A DNA stretch of 64,000 nucleotides from the NCBI GenBank assembly GCA_002013415.1, contig MAEX01000021.1:37397-101396 (forward strand), read 5' to 3'. The notes beneath the pieces were generated by a model that saw only the letters and a list, made by a program, of their open reading frames with translations, was not told where the DNA came from and made no database searches. The DNA comes from Mycobacterium sp. D16Q14 (lineage in GTDB: Bacteria; Actinomycetota; Actinomycetes; Mycobacteriales; Mycobacteriaceae). A program made the position numbers and the translations under genes. Positions 38,210 through 46,661 of the stretch are shown piece after piece. The number at the start of each line of letters is the position of its first letter. The stretch's first letter is position 1.

Positions 38210-40501
38210 GTGACCAAGCTGGCACTTTCACATACTCACTGGGGTGCGTTTACCCCCGAGGTCCGCGACGGCGAAGTGATCGGGGTCACGCCCATCCCGA
38301 CCGATCTGGACCCGTCCCCGCTACTGCAGAACATTCCCGGTTCGATCCGTCACCAGGCCCGAGTGACCGCGCCATCCGTACGCCGTGGCTGGCTGCGGGA
38401 CGGACCCGGTCCCAGCACAGCGCGTGGCTCCGACGAGTACGTCGAGGTGACCTGGGAGGAGCTCACCGAACTGCTGGCCGATGAACTGCGGCGGATCGTC
38501 GACACCCACGGCAATGAAGCCATTTACGGCGGCTCGTACGGCTGGGCCAGCGCGGGACGATTCCATCACGCCCAGAGCCAGGTGCACCGGTTCCTGAAAC
38601 TGCTTGGTGGGTACACCTTTTCACGTCACTCGTACAGCCTGGGCGCAACCGGCGTCATCATGCCGCACGTCGTCGGCACCCACGACGGGCTGTTCAAAAG
38701 GTCGACGTCATGGGATGTCATCGTCGAGAACACCGACCTACTGGTCTCATTCGGCGGCATGGCACTGAAGAACACCGGTGTCAACCATGGCGGCACCACC
38801 GCGCATCCGGCTCGTGACGCCCTCGACAGGTTCCGCGCCCGCGGCGGGCGCATCGTCTCGTTCAGTCCGCTGCGCGACGACATCGACGGCGAATGCGAAT
38901 GGCACGCGCCCGTTCCCGGGACCGACGTCGCGGTCATGCTCGCTCTGGCCCATGTACTGGCCGTGGAAGGTCTGGCGGATCTGACCTTTCTACGCACCTA
39001 CTGCACCGGTTACGAACAGTTCGAGCGCTATCTCCTGGGCATCGACGACGGTGTGCCCAAGAGCCCGGAATGGGCGGCGAGCATCAGCACTCTGAACGCT
39101 GACGAGCTGCGCACACTGGCGCGGCGGATGGCGGCCGGGCGCACCCTGGTGACGGTCAGCTGGTCGCTGCAGCGGGTGCGCCACGGCGAACAGGCCCCGT
39201 GGATGGGGCTCACCCTGGCCGCGATGCTCGGTCAGATCGGTCTTCCCGGAGGTGGTTTCGGCCACGGCTACGGCTCGATGAACGAGGCCGGGCTGGCCCC
39301 GGTCAGCTGCCCGTTACCAACCTTCCCCCAGGGGCCCAACCCCGTTGAGACGTTCATCCCGGTGGCGGCCGTCAGTGAACTGCTGCTGCGACCCGGCGAG
39401 ACACTGGCCTACAACGGTCAGACACTCACGCTGCCGGACATCCGATGCGTCTACTGGGCGGGCGGAAATCCGTTCCATCACCATCAGAACCTGCCGCGAC
39501 TACGCCGCGCGCTGGCGCGTGTCGACACCGTCGTGGTGCACGATCCGGTCTGGACGGCGATGGCCAAGCACGCCGATGTCGTGGTGCCGTCTACCACCAG
39601 CCTGGAACGCGACGACTTCTCCGGAAGCCGCAACGACCCACTGCTGGTGGCGATGAAGGCCGCAGCATCGCCTTATGCCAACTCGCGCGATGACTACACG
39701 ACATTCTCGGCGCTCGCCGAGAAGCTCGGGTTCGGCGACCAGTTCTCCGAGGGACGCACCGCCGCGCAGTGGCTGCGCCACATTTACACCGATTGGGCCG
39801 CGGCCCGCGATTTCGCGGTGCCGACCTTCGACGAGTTCTGGGAGCAGGGCTACCTGCAGTTGCCGACTGATCCCAGTCTGACTCTGCTCTCGGACTTCCG
39901 TGACAACCCAGACGCGCACCCGCTGCACACCCCCAGCGGGCGCATCGAGATCTTCTCGGAGACCATCGACAGTTTCGGATACGCCGACTGCGGCGGCCAC
40001 CCGCAGTGGTACGAGCCCACAGAATGGCTGAACGGTGAACGCGCCCAAAGCTTCCCACTGCACCTGATTGCCAATCAGCCGCGGACCCGGCTGCACAGCC
40101 AGCTCGATTTCGGCGGCACCAGCCAGGCCTCGAAAGTTCAGGAACGCGAACCCATCCGCATACATCCGGCCGACGCCGCCGAGCGCGGGATCGATGACGG
40201 CGACGTGGTGCGGGTCTTCAACGACCGCGGTGCGTGCCTGGCCGGGGCGGTTCTGGACGAAGGCCTGCGGCACCGGGTGGTGCAGCTGGCCACCGGCGCG
40301 TGGTACGACCCGATCGATCCGTCCGATCCAGATTCGCTCTGCGCACACGGCAATCCCAATGTCCTGACCGACGATTCAGGAACCTCGTCCTTGGCACAGG
40401 GATGCACCGGTCAGCACGTGCTGGTGCAGATCGAGCGGTTCGAGGAATCACTGCCTCCGGTTCGGGCACACATCCCGCCGCAGCTCGTTCCGCGCGACTA
40501 G
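38210..40501 (+). CDS. Molybdopterin-dependent oxidoreductase, BisC/TorA-DMSO-reductase family
   Basis: Large molybdoenzyme of 763 residues of the DMSO-reductase family. GTG at 38210 gives VTKLALSHTHWGAFTPEVRD, the usual BisC start; upstream codons lack support. Segments: IYGGSYGWASAGRFHHAQSQ near residue 105 (with the Ser-containing Mo-ligand region), TFSRHSYSLGATGVIMPHV near 138, PWMGLTLAAMLGQIGLPGGG near 328, and VYWAGGNPFHHHQNLPRLRR near 410. There is no N-terminal iron-sulfur cluster motif and no Tat signal, so it resembles cytoplasmic biotin- or methionine-sulfoxide reductases. No cofactor-biosynthesis or membrane-anchor gene is adjacent. Confidence 0.88.
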   Translation: MTKLALSHTHWGAFTPEVRDGEVIGVTPIPTDLDPSPLLQNIPGSIRHQARVTAPSVRRGWLRDGPGPSTARGSDEYVEVTWEELTELLADELRRIVDTHGNEAIYGGSYGWASAGRFHHAQSQVHRFLKLLGGYTFSRHSYSLGATGVIMPHVVGTHDGLFKRSTSWDVIVENTDLLVSFGGMALKNTGVNHGGTTAHPARDALDRFRARGGRIVSFSPLRDDIDGECEWHAPVPGTDVAVMLALAHVLAVEGLADLTFLRTYCTGYEQFERYLLGIDDGVPKSPEWAASISTLNADELRTLARRMAAGRTLVTVSWSLQRVRHGEQAPWMGLTLAAMLGQIGLPGGGFGHGYGSMNEAGLAPVSCPLPTFPQGPNPVETFIPVAAVSELLLRPGETLAYNGQTLTLPDIRCVYWAGGNPFHHHQNLPRLRRALARVDTVVVHDPVWTAMAKHADVVVPSTTSLERDDFSGSRNDPLLVAMKAAASPYANSRDDYTTFSALAEKLGFGDQFSEGRTAAQWLRHIYTDWAAARDFAVPTFDEFWEQGYLQLPTDPSLTLLSDFRDNPDAHPLHTPSGRIEIFSETIDSFGYADCGGHPQWYEPTEWLNGERAQSFPLHLIANQPRTRLHSQLDFGGTSQASKVQEREPIRIHPADAAERGIDDGDVVRVFNDRGACLAGAVLDEGLRHRVVQLATGAWYDPIDPSDPDSLCAHGNPNVLTDDSGTSSLAQGCTGQHVLVQIERFEESLPPVRAHIPPQLVPRD

Positions 40502-41895
40502 AGCCCGGCGAGAAGCGCGGCCAGCGCCCGAGACACCCTGCCCACCACGCGCGTGCCCTCCGCCAGATGTTCGGTGGAATGCACCTGACCCTCGGTATGA
40601 ATTCGGGCCACCAAGTCACCGCGTTCGTACGGGATGACCACGTCGACGGGCACATCCGCGCGGGGCACCGTCTCGGCGATAGCCGCTCGGAGCTTGGCGA
40701 CCCCGTCGCCGGTATGCGCCGACACGAACAGCGCCTGGGGCAGTGCGCGACGCAGCTGCGCCAAGGCAAGATCACCCGCAACATCGATCTTGTTAATCAC
40801 CAGCAGCTCCGGTGCCGCCGATGAATCATGGTCGGCGACAACCTCGCTGATGACCGCGCGCACCGCCTCGATCTGGGCCAGCGGCGCCAGATCGGAGCCG
40901 TCCACCACGTGGACGAGCAGGTCCGCGTCGGCCACCTCTTCCAGAGTGGACCGAAACGCCTCCACCAATTGAGTGGGCAGGTGCCGTACGAAACCGACGG
41001 TATCCGTGATGACGAATTCGCGTCCGTCATCAAATGTTCCGCGTCGCGTTGTCGGTTCGAGCGTGGCGAACAACGCGTCTTGAACCAGCACTCCGGCACC
41101 GGTGACCGCGTTCAGCAGGCTCGACTTACCGGCATTGGTGTAGCCGACGATGGCAATCGACGGAGCATCACTCTCGAGGCGACGGCTGCGCTTGGTGTCA
41201 CGAACCGTCTTCATTTCGCGGATCTCGCGACGCAGCTTGGACATGCGTTCGCGGATCCGGCGCCGGTCGGTCTCGATCTTCGTCTCACCGGGGCCACGGG
41301 TACCCACACCGCCACCGGCACCGCCGGCTCGGCCACCGGCCTGGCGGGACATGGATTCACCCCAGCCACGCAGCCGCGGCAGCATGTACTCCATCTGCGC
41401 CAGCGACACCTGCGCTTTGCCCTCGCGGCTGGTGGCGTGCTGGGCGAAGATATCCAGAATCAGCGCGGTGCGGTCGATGACCTTGACCTTCACCGCCTTC
41501 TCCAGCGCTACCAGCTGCGCCGGGCTGAGCTCACCGTCGCAGATCACGGTGTCGGCACCAGTGGCCAATACGATCTCACGCAGCTCGATCGCCTTGCCGG
41601 ATCCGATATATGTTGCCGGATCTGGCTTTTGACGACGCTGAATCAACGCTTCGAGCACCTCGGACCCGGCGGTCTCGGCGAGCGCCGCGAGTTCGGCCAT
41701 GCTGACGTCGGCCTCATGGGAGGTCCCGTCGGTCCAGACACCCACCAGCACAACCCGTTCCAGGCGCAGCTGCCGGTACTCGACCTCGGTGACATCGGCG
41801 AGTTCGGTGGAGAGCCCCGCCACACGCTTGAGCGCGGCGCGGTCTTCCAGCGCCAGTTCGCCATCGGTGGGTGTCTGATAGGACGTCGAATTCAT
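40498..41895 (-). CDS. hflX: Ribosome-associated GTPase HflX
   Basis: GTPase of 465 residues that splits and rescues stalled ribosomes. The N-terminal domain holds LADVTEVEYRQLRLERVVLV and DPATYIGSGKAIELREIV; a Gly-rich linker follows (GGRAGGAGGGVGTRGPGETK). The G domain has G1 IVGYTNAGKSSLLNAV near residue 240, G3 DTVGFVRHLPTQLVEAF near 288, and G4 INKIDVAGDLALAQL near 350. ATG at 41895 is the preferred start; GTG at 41949 is an alternative. It follows dapF, with a 79-base gap, and overlaps the convergent molybdoenzyme stop by 4 bases. Confidence 0.94.
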   Translation of the reverse strand: MNSTSYQTPTDGELALEDRAALKRVAGLSTELADVTEVEYRQLRLERVVLVGVWTDGTSHEADVSMAELAALAETAGSEVLEALIQRRQKPDPATYIGSGKAIELREIVLATGADTVICDGELSPAQLVALEKAVKVKVIDRTALILDIFAQHATSREGKAQVSLAQMEYMLPRLRGWGESMSRQAGGRAGGAGGGVGTRGPGETKIETDRRRIRERMSKLRREIREMKTVRDTKRSRRLESDAPSIAIVGYTNAGKSSLLNAVTGAGVLVQDALFATLEPTTRRGTFDDGREFVITDTVGFVRHLPTQLVEAFRSTLEEVADADLLVHVVDGSDLAPLAQIEAVRAVISEVVADHDSSAAPELLVINKIDVAGDLALAQLRRALPQALFVSAHTGDGVAKLRAAIAETVPRADVPVDVVIPYERGDLVARIHTEGQVHSTEHLAEGTRVVGRVSRALAALLAGL

Positions 41896-41974
41896 ATCTC
41901 TGCTGTCTGCTCTTCGCGCGGTTCGCTCATCGCGCACCGATGCTCCCACCTGTGGCTCATCGATCGCATCCCAA

Positions 41975-42871
41975 TTATCCGCAGGCGCCAATGCCGCCCC
42001 ACCATTCGTCGGAGATTTCGCCGTCGGCCAGCAGCATCGACGGCCCACGCAGGAAGCTGGAATCGGCGGTTACTGTCACCCGGACCTGTCCACCGGGGAT
42101 GTTGACCACAATCTCACCGGCCGACCGTCCGAGGTGCCGCAGTGCGGCATAGGCGGCCGCCACGGTTCCTGTTCCACAGGAACGCGTCTCGCCAACGCCC
42201 CGTTCGTGGACCCGCATCTGCACCGCGCCGGCGGCACCGTCGATGCCGTTGACGGGGGCCGTCAGCACCTCGATATTGACCCCGTCGGGAAACAGCTCTT
42301 CGCCGAACTCCACCGGAGCACCCACGTCGAGCATGCGCAGATCCTCAGCGGACAGATCAGCGTCCACGCAGGCCAGGTGCGGATTGCCCACATCGATGGC
42401 CAGACCGGAGAACCGCCGGCCGCCGACAGTCGCCTCACCGGCGCCGAACTCCTTGACCGGCCCCATGTCGACGGTCACGTCGGCGGCGAGCTGGCTCCAG
42501 GAGTTGATAGTCACTGGCCGGGGCCCGGCCAGTGACGCGACAACGAACTCGTCGCGGTGCTCCAGCCCCACCGACCGCAGATAGTGCGCGAACACCCGGA
42601 CACCGTTCCCGCACATTTCGGCGATCGAACCGTCGGCATTGCGGTAGTCCATGAACCAGTCTTCGCTGCTGACCCCGACCGGCTTCTCGGCCAGCACCCC
42701 GCCCTCGAGGGCCGCGCCCACAGTGGTCACGCGCAGCACGCCGTCGGCGCCAAGACCGCGTTGCCGGTCACACAGCGCCTGTACAGCGGGCACCGACAGA
42801 TCCCGCTTGATGTGGACGTCCGGCAGCACCACGAAGTCGTTCTGGGTGCCGTGGCCCTTGGTGAACTTCAC
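41975..42871 (-). CDS. dapF: Diaminopimelate epimerase
   Basis: Converts LL- to meso-diaminopimelate for lysine and peptidoglycan synthesis; 298 residues. The two catalytic Cys are in AEMCGNGVRVFAHYL near residue 85 and ETRSCGTGTVAAAYAALRHL near 228. FTKGHGTQNDFVVLPD is the N-terminal substrate loop. GTG at 42871 is 7 bases after TATCCT, indicating a leaderless promoter, though it also overlaps the miaA stop by 4 bases so it can be read from both. Gene order miaA-dapF-hflX is the mycobacterial one. Confidence 0.96.
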   Translation of the reverse strand: MKFTKGHGTQNDFVVLPDVHIKRDLSVPAVQALCDRQRGLGADGVLRVTTVGAALEGGVLAEKPVGVSSEDWFMDYRNADGSIAEMCGNGVRVFAHYLRSVGLEHRDEFVVASLAGPRPVTINSWSQLAADVTVDMGPVKEFGAGEATVGGRRFSGLAIDVGNPHLACVDADLSAEDLRMLDVGAPVEFGEELFPDGVNIEVLTAPVNGIDGAAGAVQMRVHERGVGETRSCGTGTVAAAYAALRHLGRSAGEIVVNIPGGQVRVTVTADSSFLRGPSMLLADGEISDEWWGGIGACG

Positions 42872-43797
42872 GTATCCGAGGATAGGCGCCACCGCGACTC
42901 AATTTCGCCGCAGAGTCCGGCTGCGTCACCGTCGCTGCCTGCCAGCCACATGATGCGGTGGTCGCGGCCAAACCACGATCGCTGCCGACGCACATAGCGC
43001 CGGGTGCCGATGAATGTCAGTTCACGCGCCTGTGCCAGGTCGCTGGGGCCGCCCCCGGTATCCAGGGCCGCGATCACCTGGGCATATCCGATCGCCCTCG
43101 ATGCGGTGACACCCTCACGCAGGCCGACACCCAGCAGCTGCTCGACCTCCGCGACAAATCCTTGCTCGAACATCAGATCCGTGCGCCGTGCGATCCGCTC
43201 ATCGAGTTTGTCCGTCTCCCAGTCCAATCCCACGATCAACGTGTCCCACCGTGGAGAGCCGATGGTCGGCGCCGACGCGGCGAACGGCTGCCCGGTGAGT
43301 TCGATTACCTCCAGCGCCCGCACCGTGCGACGCCCATCGGTGGGCAGGATGACCGCTGCCGCTGCCGGGTCGCGGGTGGCGAGTTCGGCGTGCAACGCGG
43401 CGACTCCAATCTCCGCCAGCCGCTGCTCCCAGCGTGCCCGCACCTGGGCATCTGTCGCGGGAAACGTCCAATCATCAAGCAAGGCTTGGATATACATCAT
43501 CGATCCGCCGACGATCACGGGCACATGTCCTCGTGCCTGGATGTCATCGATGGTCGAGACGGCGTCTTGTTGATAGGTCGCGACAGTGGCGGTCTCGGTC
43601 ACATCGAGCACATCGAGCGTGTGGTGTGGAATGCCCCGCCGCTCTGCCGCTGGCACCTTGGCGGTACCGATATCCATACCGCGATACAGCTGCATCGCGT
43701 CGGCGTTGACGATCTCGCCGCCCAGCCGCTCGGCGAGCTCTAGTGCGAGCGCTGACTTGCCGGTGGCGGTGGGGCCGATGACGGCGATGGGTCGCAT
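42868..43797 (-). CDS. miaA: tRNA dimethylallyltransferase MiaA
   Basis: Adds a dimethylallyl group to A37 of tRNAs that read UNN codons; 309 residues. It has the P-loop IGPTATGKSALALELAER near residue 6, NADAMQLYRGMDIGTAK near 32, VIVGGSMMYIQALLDDWTF near 96, and LPTDGRRTVRALEVIELTGQ near 152. ATG at 43797 shares one base with the stop of the upstream gene (TGATG). MiaB, which thiomethylates the same base, is encoded 2.9 kb away on the same strand. The C-terminal part includes ASRAIGYAQVIAALD. Confidence 0.95.
   Translation of the reverse strand: MRPIAVIGPTATGKSALALELAERLGGEIVNADAMQLYRGMDIGTAKVPAAERRGIPHHTLDVLDVTETATVATYQQDAVSTIDDIQARGHVPVIVGGSMMYIQALLDDWTFPATDAQVRARWEQRLAEIGVAALHAELATRDPAAAAVILPTDGRRTVRALEVIELTGQPFAASAPTIGSPRWDTLIVGLDWETDKLDERIARRTDLMFEQGFVAEVEQLLGVGLREGVTASRAIGYAQVIAALDTGGGPSDLAQARELTFIGTRRYVRRQRSWFGRDHRIMWLAGSDGDAAGLCGEIESRWRLSSDT
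42879..42884 (-). promoter_or_regulatory. Leaderless -10 element for dapF inside the miaA 3' end
   Basis: TATCCT on the minus strand ends 7 bases before the dapF GTG. Confidence 0.4.
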
Positions 43798-44471
43798 CAC
43801 GACACCTGCCAGGTGCCCGCGAAGTAGCCAACCCCGTACGGGGATCGTTGGTAAAGGCACCGGGCCTGAACTGCGTCCGAACCCACCAATCCGGCAAGTG
43901 CCTGGTAGACAGCGTCCCCGATGATCACGTCCGATAGACCGCACAGTGCGGACACGTCCCCGTGAGCAAGCGCGTCGACAAGTCCCTGCTGCGCCGCCCC
44001 GGCCTCGGGCCGATAACCTCCGGGCGCCTTGTCGGTGAGGGTGTTGGCACCGTCGGCGATGACAAGTACCCCCGGGGGCGTCGGCAATGCCTCGATCTCG
44101 TCACGCAAGGCCCGTCCGCAGGCGGCCCCGTCCGAACCGGCGACACCCACAAGTCGCACCTGCACCTCGGCGGCCTCCACCCGGGCGCGCAACCACCCGG
44201 CGATGAGCACGGGCAGCGGCAGTTCGACGGGGGCGGCGGCGGGCCTCGACGAGAGCGAAACACGCACGTCAACCCCATATCCGGCGAATGTGCCCGACAC
44301 GTTGCCGCCATATCGGCCGTCCCCCGACCCGATCGCGATCCAGCGGGTGGGCAGGCTTCGCACCGCCGTAATCGCGGCCTCGCGCAGGTCAGCGGTTTCG
44401 TGGGCGGCCTCACCGCCCAGCTCGGGCACCAGCAGCGGGGTCGACGGGCAGATCGCTATCGAAAGATCCAC
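43797..44471 (-). CDS. Conserved mycobacterial protein (Rv2728c type), LigB-like fold possible
   Basis: Protein of 224 residues, Ala/Gly-rich. It begins MDLSIAICPSTPLLVPELGG, with GSGDGRYGGNVSGTFAGYGV near residue 48 and VLVIADGANTLTDKAPGGYR near 136. The opening segment and GDGR/GAN loops resemble class III extradiol-dioxygenase (LigB) folds, as annotated for some actinobacterial homologues, but the usual iron ligands are not clear, so it may be non-enzymatic. It is coupled to miaA by a one-base overlap. Function unknown. Confidence 0.8.
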   Translation of the reverse strand: MDLSIAICPSTPLLVPELGGEAAHETADLREAAITAVRSLPTRWIAIGSGDGRYGGNVSGTFAGYGVDVRVSLSSRPAAAPVELPLPVLIAGWLRARVEAAEVQVRLVGVAGSDGAACGRALRDEIEALPTPPGVLVIADGANTLTDKAPGGYRPEAGAAQQGLVDALAHGDVSALCGLSDVIIGDAVYQALAGLVGSDAVQARCLYQRSPYGVGYFAGTWQVS

Positions 44472-44475
44472 GATG

Positions 44476-44586
44476 CTAGGTCACCCCCGGGCTAGGGGTC
44501 GCGGTCTTTTGGTGGATGACATCGCCAAACGCGATGCACACGGCAGCTCCGACTGCGAGTGCCGACGCGATATCCGCCTCGGACAT
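44476..44586 (-). pseudogene. 36-codon remnant of a DMT-family transporter
   Basis: ATG at 44586 (or GTG 44589), preceded by GAGGAGG, opens a 36-residue frame: MSEADIASALAVGAAVCIAF then GDVIHQKTATPSPGVT and a TAG at 44478-44476. The first 26 residues look like the first membrane helix of the EamA/DMT transporter (Rv2729c type) that occupies this position between Rv2728c and the DUF349 gene in M. tuberculosis. Here the rest of that gene, about 250 codons, is missing and the Rv2728c-type gene starts 5 bases later. It could still be expressed as a small membrane protein. The assignment as a remnant is inference from position and sequence type. Confidence 0.6.
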
Positions 44587-44711
44587 CACGGCCTCCTCGC
44601 GGAATCATCTGGCATATGTTCGCCCGTGCGGCGATGACACCTGTTTGAATGAACGGTGTAGTGAGCTTAGGGCGCCGTGTTGCGCGGCAACAATTGCAGG
44701 AAGAGGTTTCG

Positions 44712-46067
44712 ATGCCGGATCAGTCACCACAACAAGAGAACGTTGCTCCCGCCCGCCAGCCCGGAGCTGCCCCCGTCCCCCGGCCGGGGCCGAAACCTCA
44801 TCCGATGCCGCGACGTCCCGCAGCATCGGCGCCCGCTCCTGCGGCCCATCATGTAGATCCGCACAAGTTCGGCCGCGTGGATGACGAGGGCAGCGTCTGG
44901 CTGATCACGTCCGCCGGTGAACGCCAGATCGGGTCGTGGCAGGCCGGAGATGCCGACGCGGCGTACACGCATTTTGGCCGTCGGTTCGAAGACCTCGAGA
45001 CCGAAATCCAGCTTCTGGAATTGCGGCTCGGCTCGGGCTCCGGCGACGCGCGCAAGATCAAGACCGCCGCCGAGCACCTCGCAGAGACACTGCCCACCGC
45101 GGCCGTCCTCGGCGATGTGGACTCACTGTCCGCACGCCTGTCGGCACTCGTGGAGTCCGCGGACGCCCAGGCCGCCGCGGCGCGTGTGCAGCGCGATGAG
45201 GCTCGTTCAGCAAGCATCTCCCGCAAGGAGGAGCTCGCCGCCGAAGCCGAGGAGCTCGCGAACAATTCCACACAGTGGAAGGCCGCCGGTGATCGGATCC
45301 GGGTCATTCTCGACGAGTGGAAATCCATCCATGGCGTCGATCGCAAGACCGACGATGCCCTGTGGAAGCGGTACTCAACCGCGCGCGAGACGTTTAACCG
45401 CAGGCGCGGCGCGCATTTCGCCGAACTGGACCGCGAACGCGCCGGGGCACGGGAGAAGAAGGAAGACCTGTGCAAGCAGGCCGAGACACTCTCGGATTCC
45501 ACTGACTGGGGCGCAACCTCAGCGGCATTCCGGAATCTGCTGAACGACTGGAAGGCTGCTGGTCGGGCTCCCCGAGAGACCGATGACAACCTGTGGCACC
45601 GCTTCAAGGCCGCTCAGGACAAGTTCTTCGCTGCCCGCAATGCCGAATCTGCTTCCCGGGATGCCGAATTCGTGGCCAACGCGGACGCCAAGCGCGCATT
45701 GCTGGTCGAGGCCGAGAAGATCGACCCGGAGACCGATGTGGATGGCGCCCGGGCGGCGCTGCGGGCCATCGGTGACAAGTGGGATGCCATCGGAAAGGTG
45801 CCGCGTGAGCAGCAGACCGATCTGGAACGGCGGCTGCGCGCGGTAGAAAAGAAGGTGCGCGACGCCGGTGAATCCGGCTGGGGTGACCCCGAGGCGGAGG
45901 CACGCGCCGAGCAATTCCGCGTTCGCGCACGCCAGTTCGAGGAGCAGGCCGCCAAGGCGGAGGCCGCAGGCAAGGCCAAGGATGCCGAGAAGGCTCGTGC
46001 CAGTGCCAAGCAGTGGCAGGAATGGGCCGATGCGGCGGTGGCCGCGGTCAAGAGCCGGTCGCGCTAG
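44712..46067 (+). CDS. DUF349 coiled-coil protein
   Basis: Protein of 451 residues (Rv2731 type). After a Pro-rich disordered N-terminus of about 50 residues (APVPRPGPKPHPMPRRPAAS) come several DUF349 repeats, each with a W-K-x-hydrophobic pattern: STQWKAAGDRIRVILDEWKS near residue 180, STDWGATSAAFRNLLNDWKA near 258, and DVDGARAALRAIGDKWDAIG near 340. Long charged helices rich in Ala/Glu/Arg join them and continue to the C-terminus (EQAAKAEAAGKAKDAEKARA). AGGAAGAGG lies 7 bases before the ATG at 44712. Function unknown; it is conserved in mycobacteria. Confidence 0.85.
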   Translation: MPDQSPQQENVAPARQPGAAPVPRPGPKPHPMPRRPAASAPAPAAHHVDPHKFGRVDDEGSVWLITSAGERQIGSWQAGDADAAYTHFGRRFEDLETEIQLLELRLGSGSGDARKIKTAAEHLAETLPTAAVLGDVDSLSARLSALVESADAQAAAARVQRDEARSASISRKEELAAEAEELANNSTQWKAAGDRIRVILDEWKSIHGVDRKTDDALWKRYSTARETFNRRRGAHFAELDRERAGAREKKEDLCKQAETLSDSTDWGATSAAFRNLLNDWKAAGRAPRETDDNLWHRFKAAQDKFFAARNAESASRDAEFVANADAKRALLVEAEKIDPETDVDGARAALRAIGDKWDAIGKVPREQQTDLERRLRAVEKKVRDAGESGWGDPEAEARAEQFRVRARQFEEQAAKAEAAGKAKDAEKARASAKQWQEWADAAVAAVKSRSR

Positions 46068-46661
46068 TTACTGCGCGTCCCCGTCGTCCTCGAAGGCGTC
46101 GTCGAGGAAGGTACGCTGATCTCGCTTGGCCGCCTCGCGCCGCTCCTGCTCGGCCGCCAGCTGCACCGCGGTACGCGACCACACCACACGCGCCCAGTGG
46201 AAAGTCAACAAAATGACGGCGATCCAGGCGACCACCAAACCGATCCCCGGGCCGGGATGTCCGGCTCCGGCGGTCTGACGGGTCCAAATCGCAAGCATGC
46301 CAATCACACTGGCGACGAACGAACCCGCCAGCGCGATCCAGGACAGCACCCATCGGCGGGTCAATAGGGCCAACATGGAGAACCCGACACCAAAGACCAT
46401 CGCGAGCCACACGAAGATCCGGGACGGCACCCGCACAGATTCCTGGTCCGCTATCGCTCCGTTGAGCAGAACGTCGAATCCCCTGGCATGCCCGGTGTGC
46501 GGCAGTACGAACGTGAGAAGTAGCGCGAAGACCAGGACGGCCACCACGAGGGCGCGGGCGCCCGGATCTATCTCTCCTGCGACCTTCTTCTCGGCCGCGT
46601 CGATGTCTCTGCGGAACTCCTCGAACTCGGCGTCTTCTTTTCCGGATTCCGCATCACTCAT
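46068..46661 (-). CDS. Conserved membrane protein (Rv2732c type)
   Basis: Protein of 197 residues. The acidic N-terminus (SGKEDAEFEEFRRDIDAAEK) precedes four hydrophobic segments: ARALVVAVLVFALLLTFVLP near residue 36, IFVWLAMVFGVGFSMLALL near 81, SWIALAGSFVASVIGMLAIW near 107, and GPGIGLVVAWIAVILLTFHW near 137. The C-terminus is charged and cytoplasmic. ATG at 46661 overlaps the miaB stop by 4 bases, so it is translated with miaB. Function unknown. Confidence 0.84.
   Translation of the reverse strand: MSDAESGKEDAEFEEFRRDIDAAEKKVAGEIDPGARALVVAVLVFALLLTFVLPHTGHARGFDVLLNGAIADQESVRVPSRIFVWLAMVFGVGFSMLALLTRRWVLSWIALAGSFVASVIGMLAIWTRQTAGAGHPGPGIGLVVAWIAVILLTFHWARVVWSRTAVQLAAEQERREAAKRDQRTFLDDAFEDDGDAQ

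Noticed and set aside
38186..38210. Possible IdeR iron box at the molybdoenzyme promoter
   Set aside because: Only the central TAGGCT matches; the outer halves of the 19-base IdeR site do not.
36471..38213. Open frame of 580 codons on the plus strand
   Set aside because: It lies antisense to the GNAT and acyl-CoA dehydrogenase genes, whose motifs are clear; its own sequence is His/Leu/Asp-rich with no family pattern.
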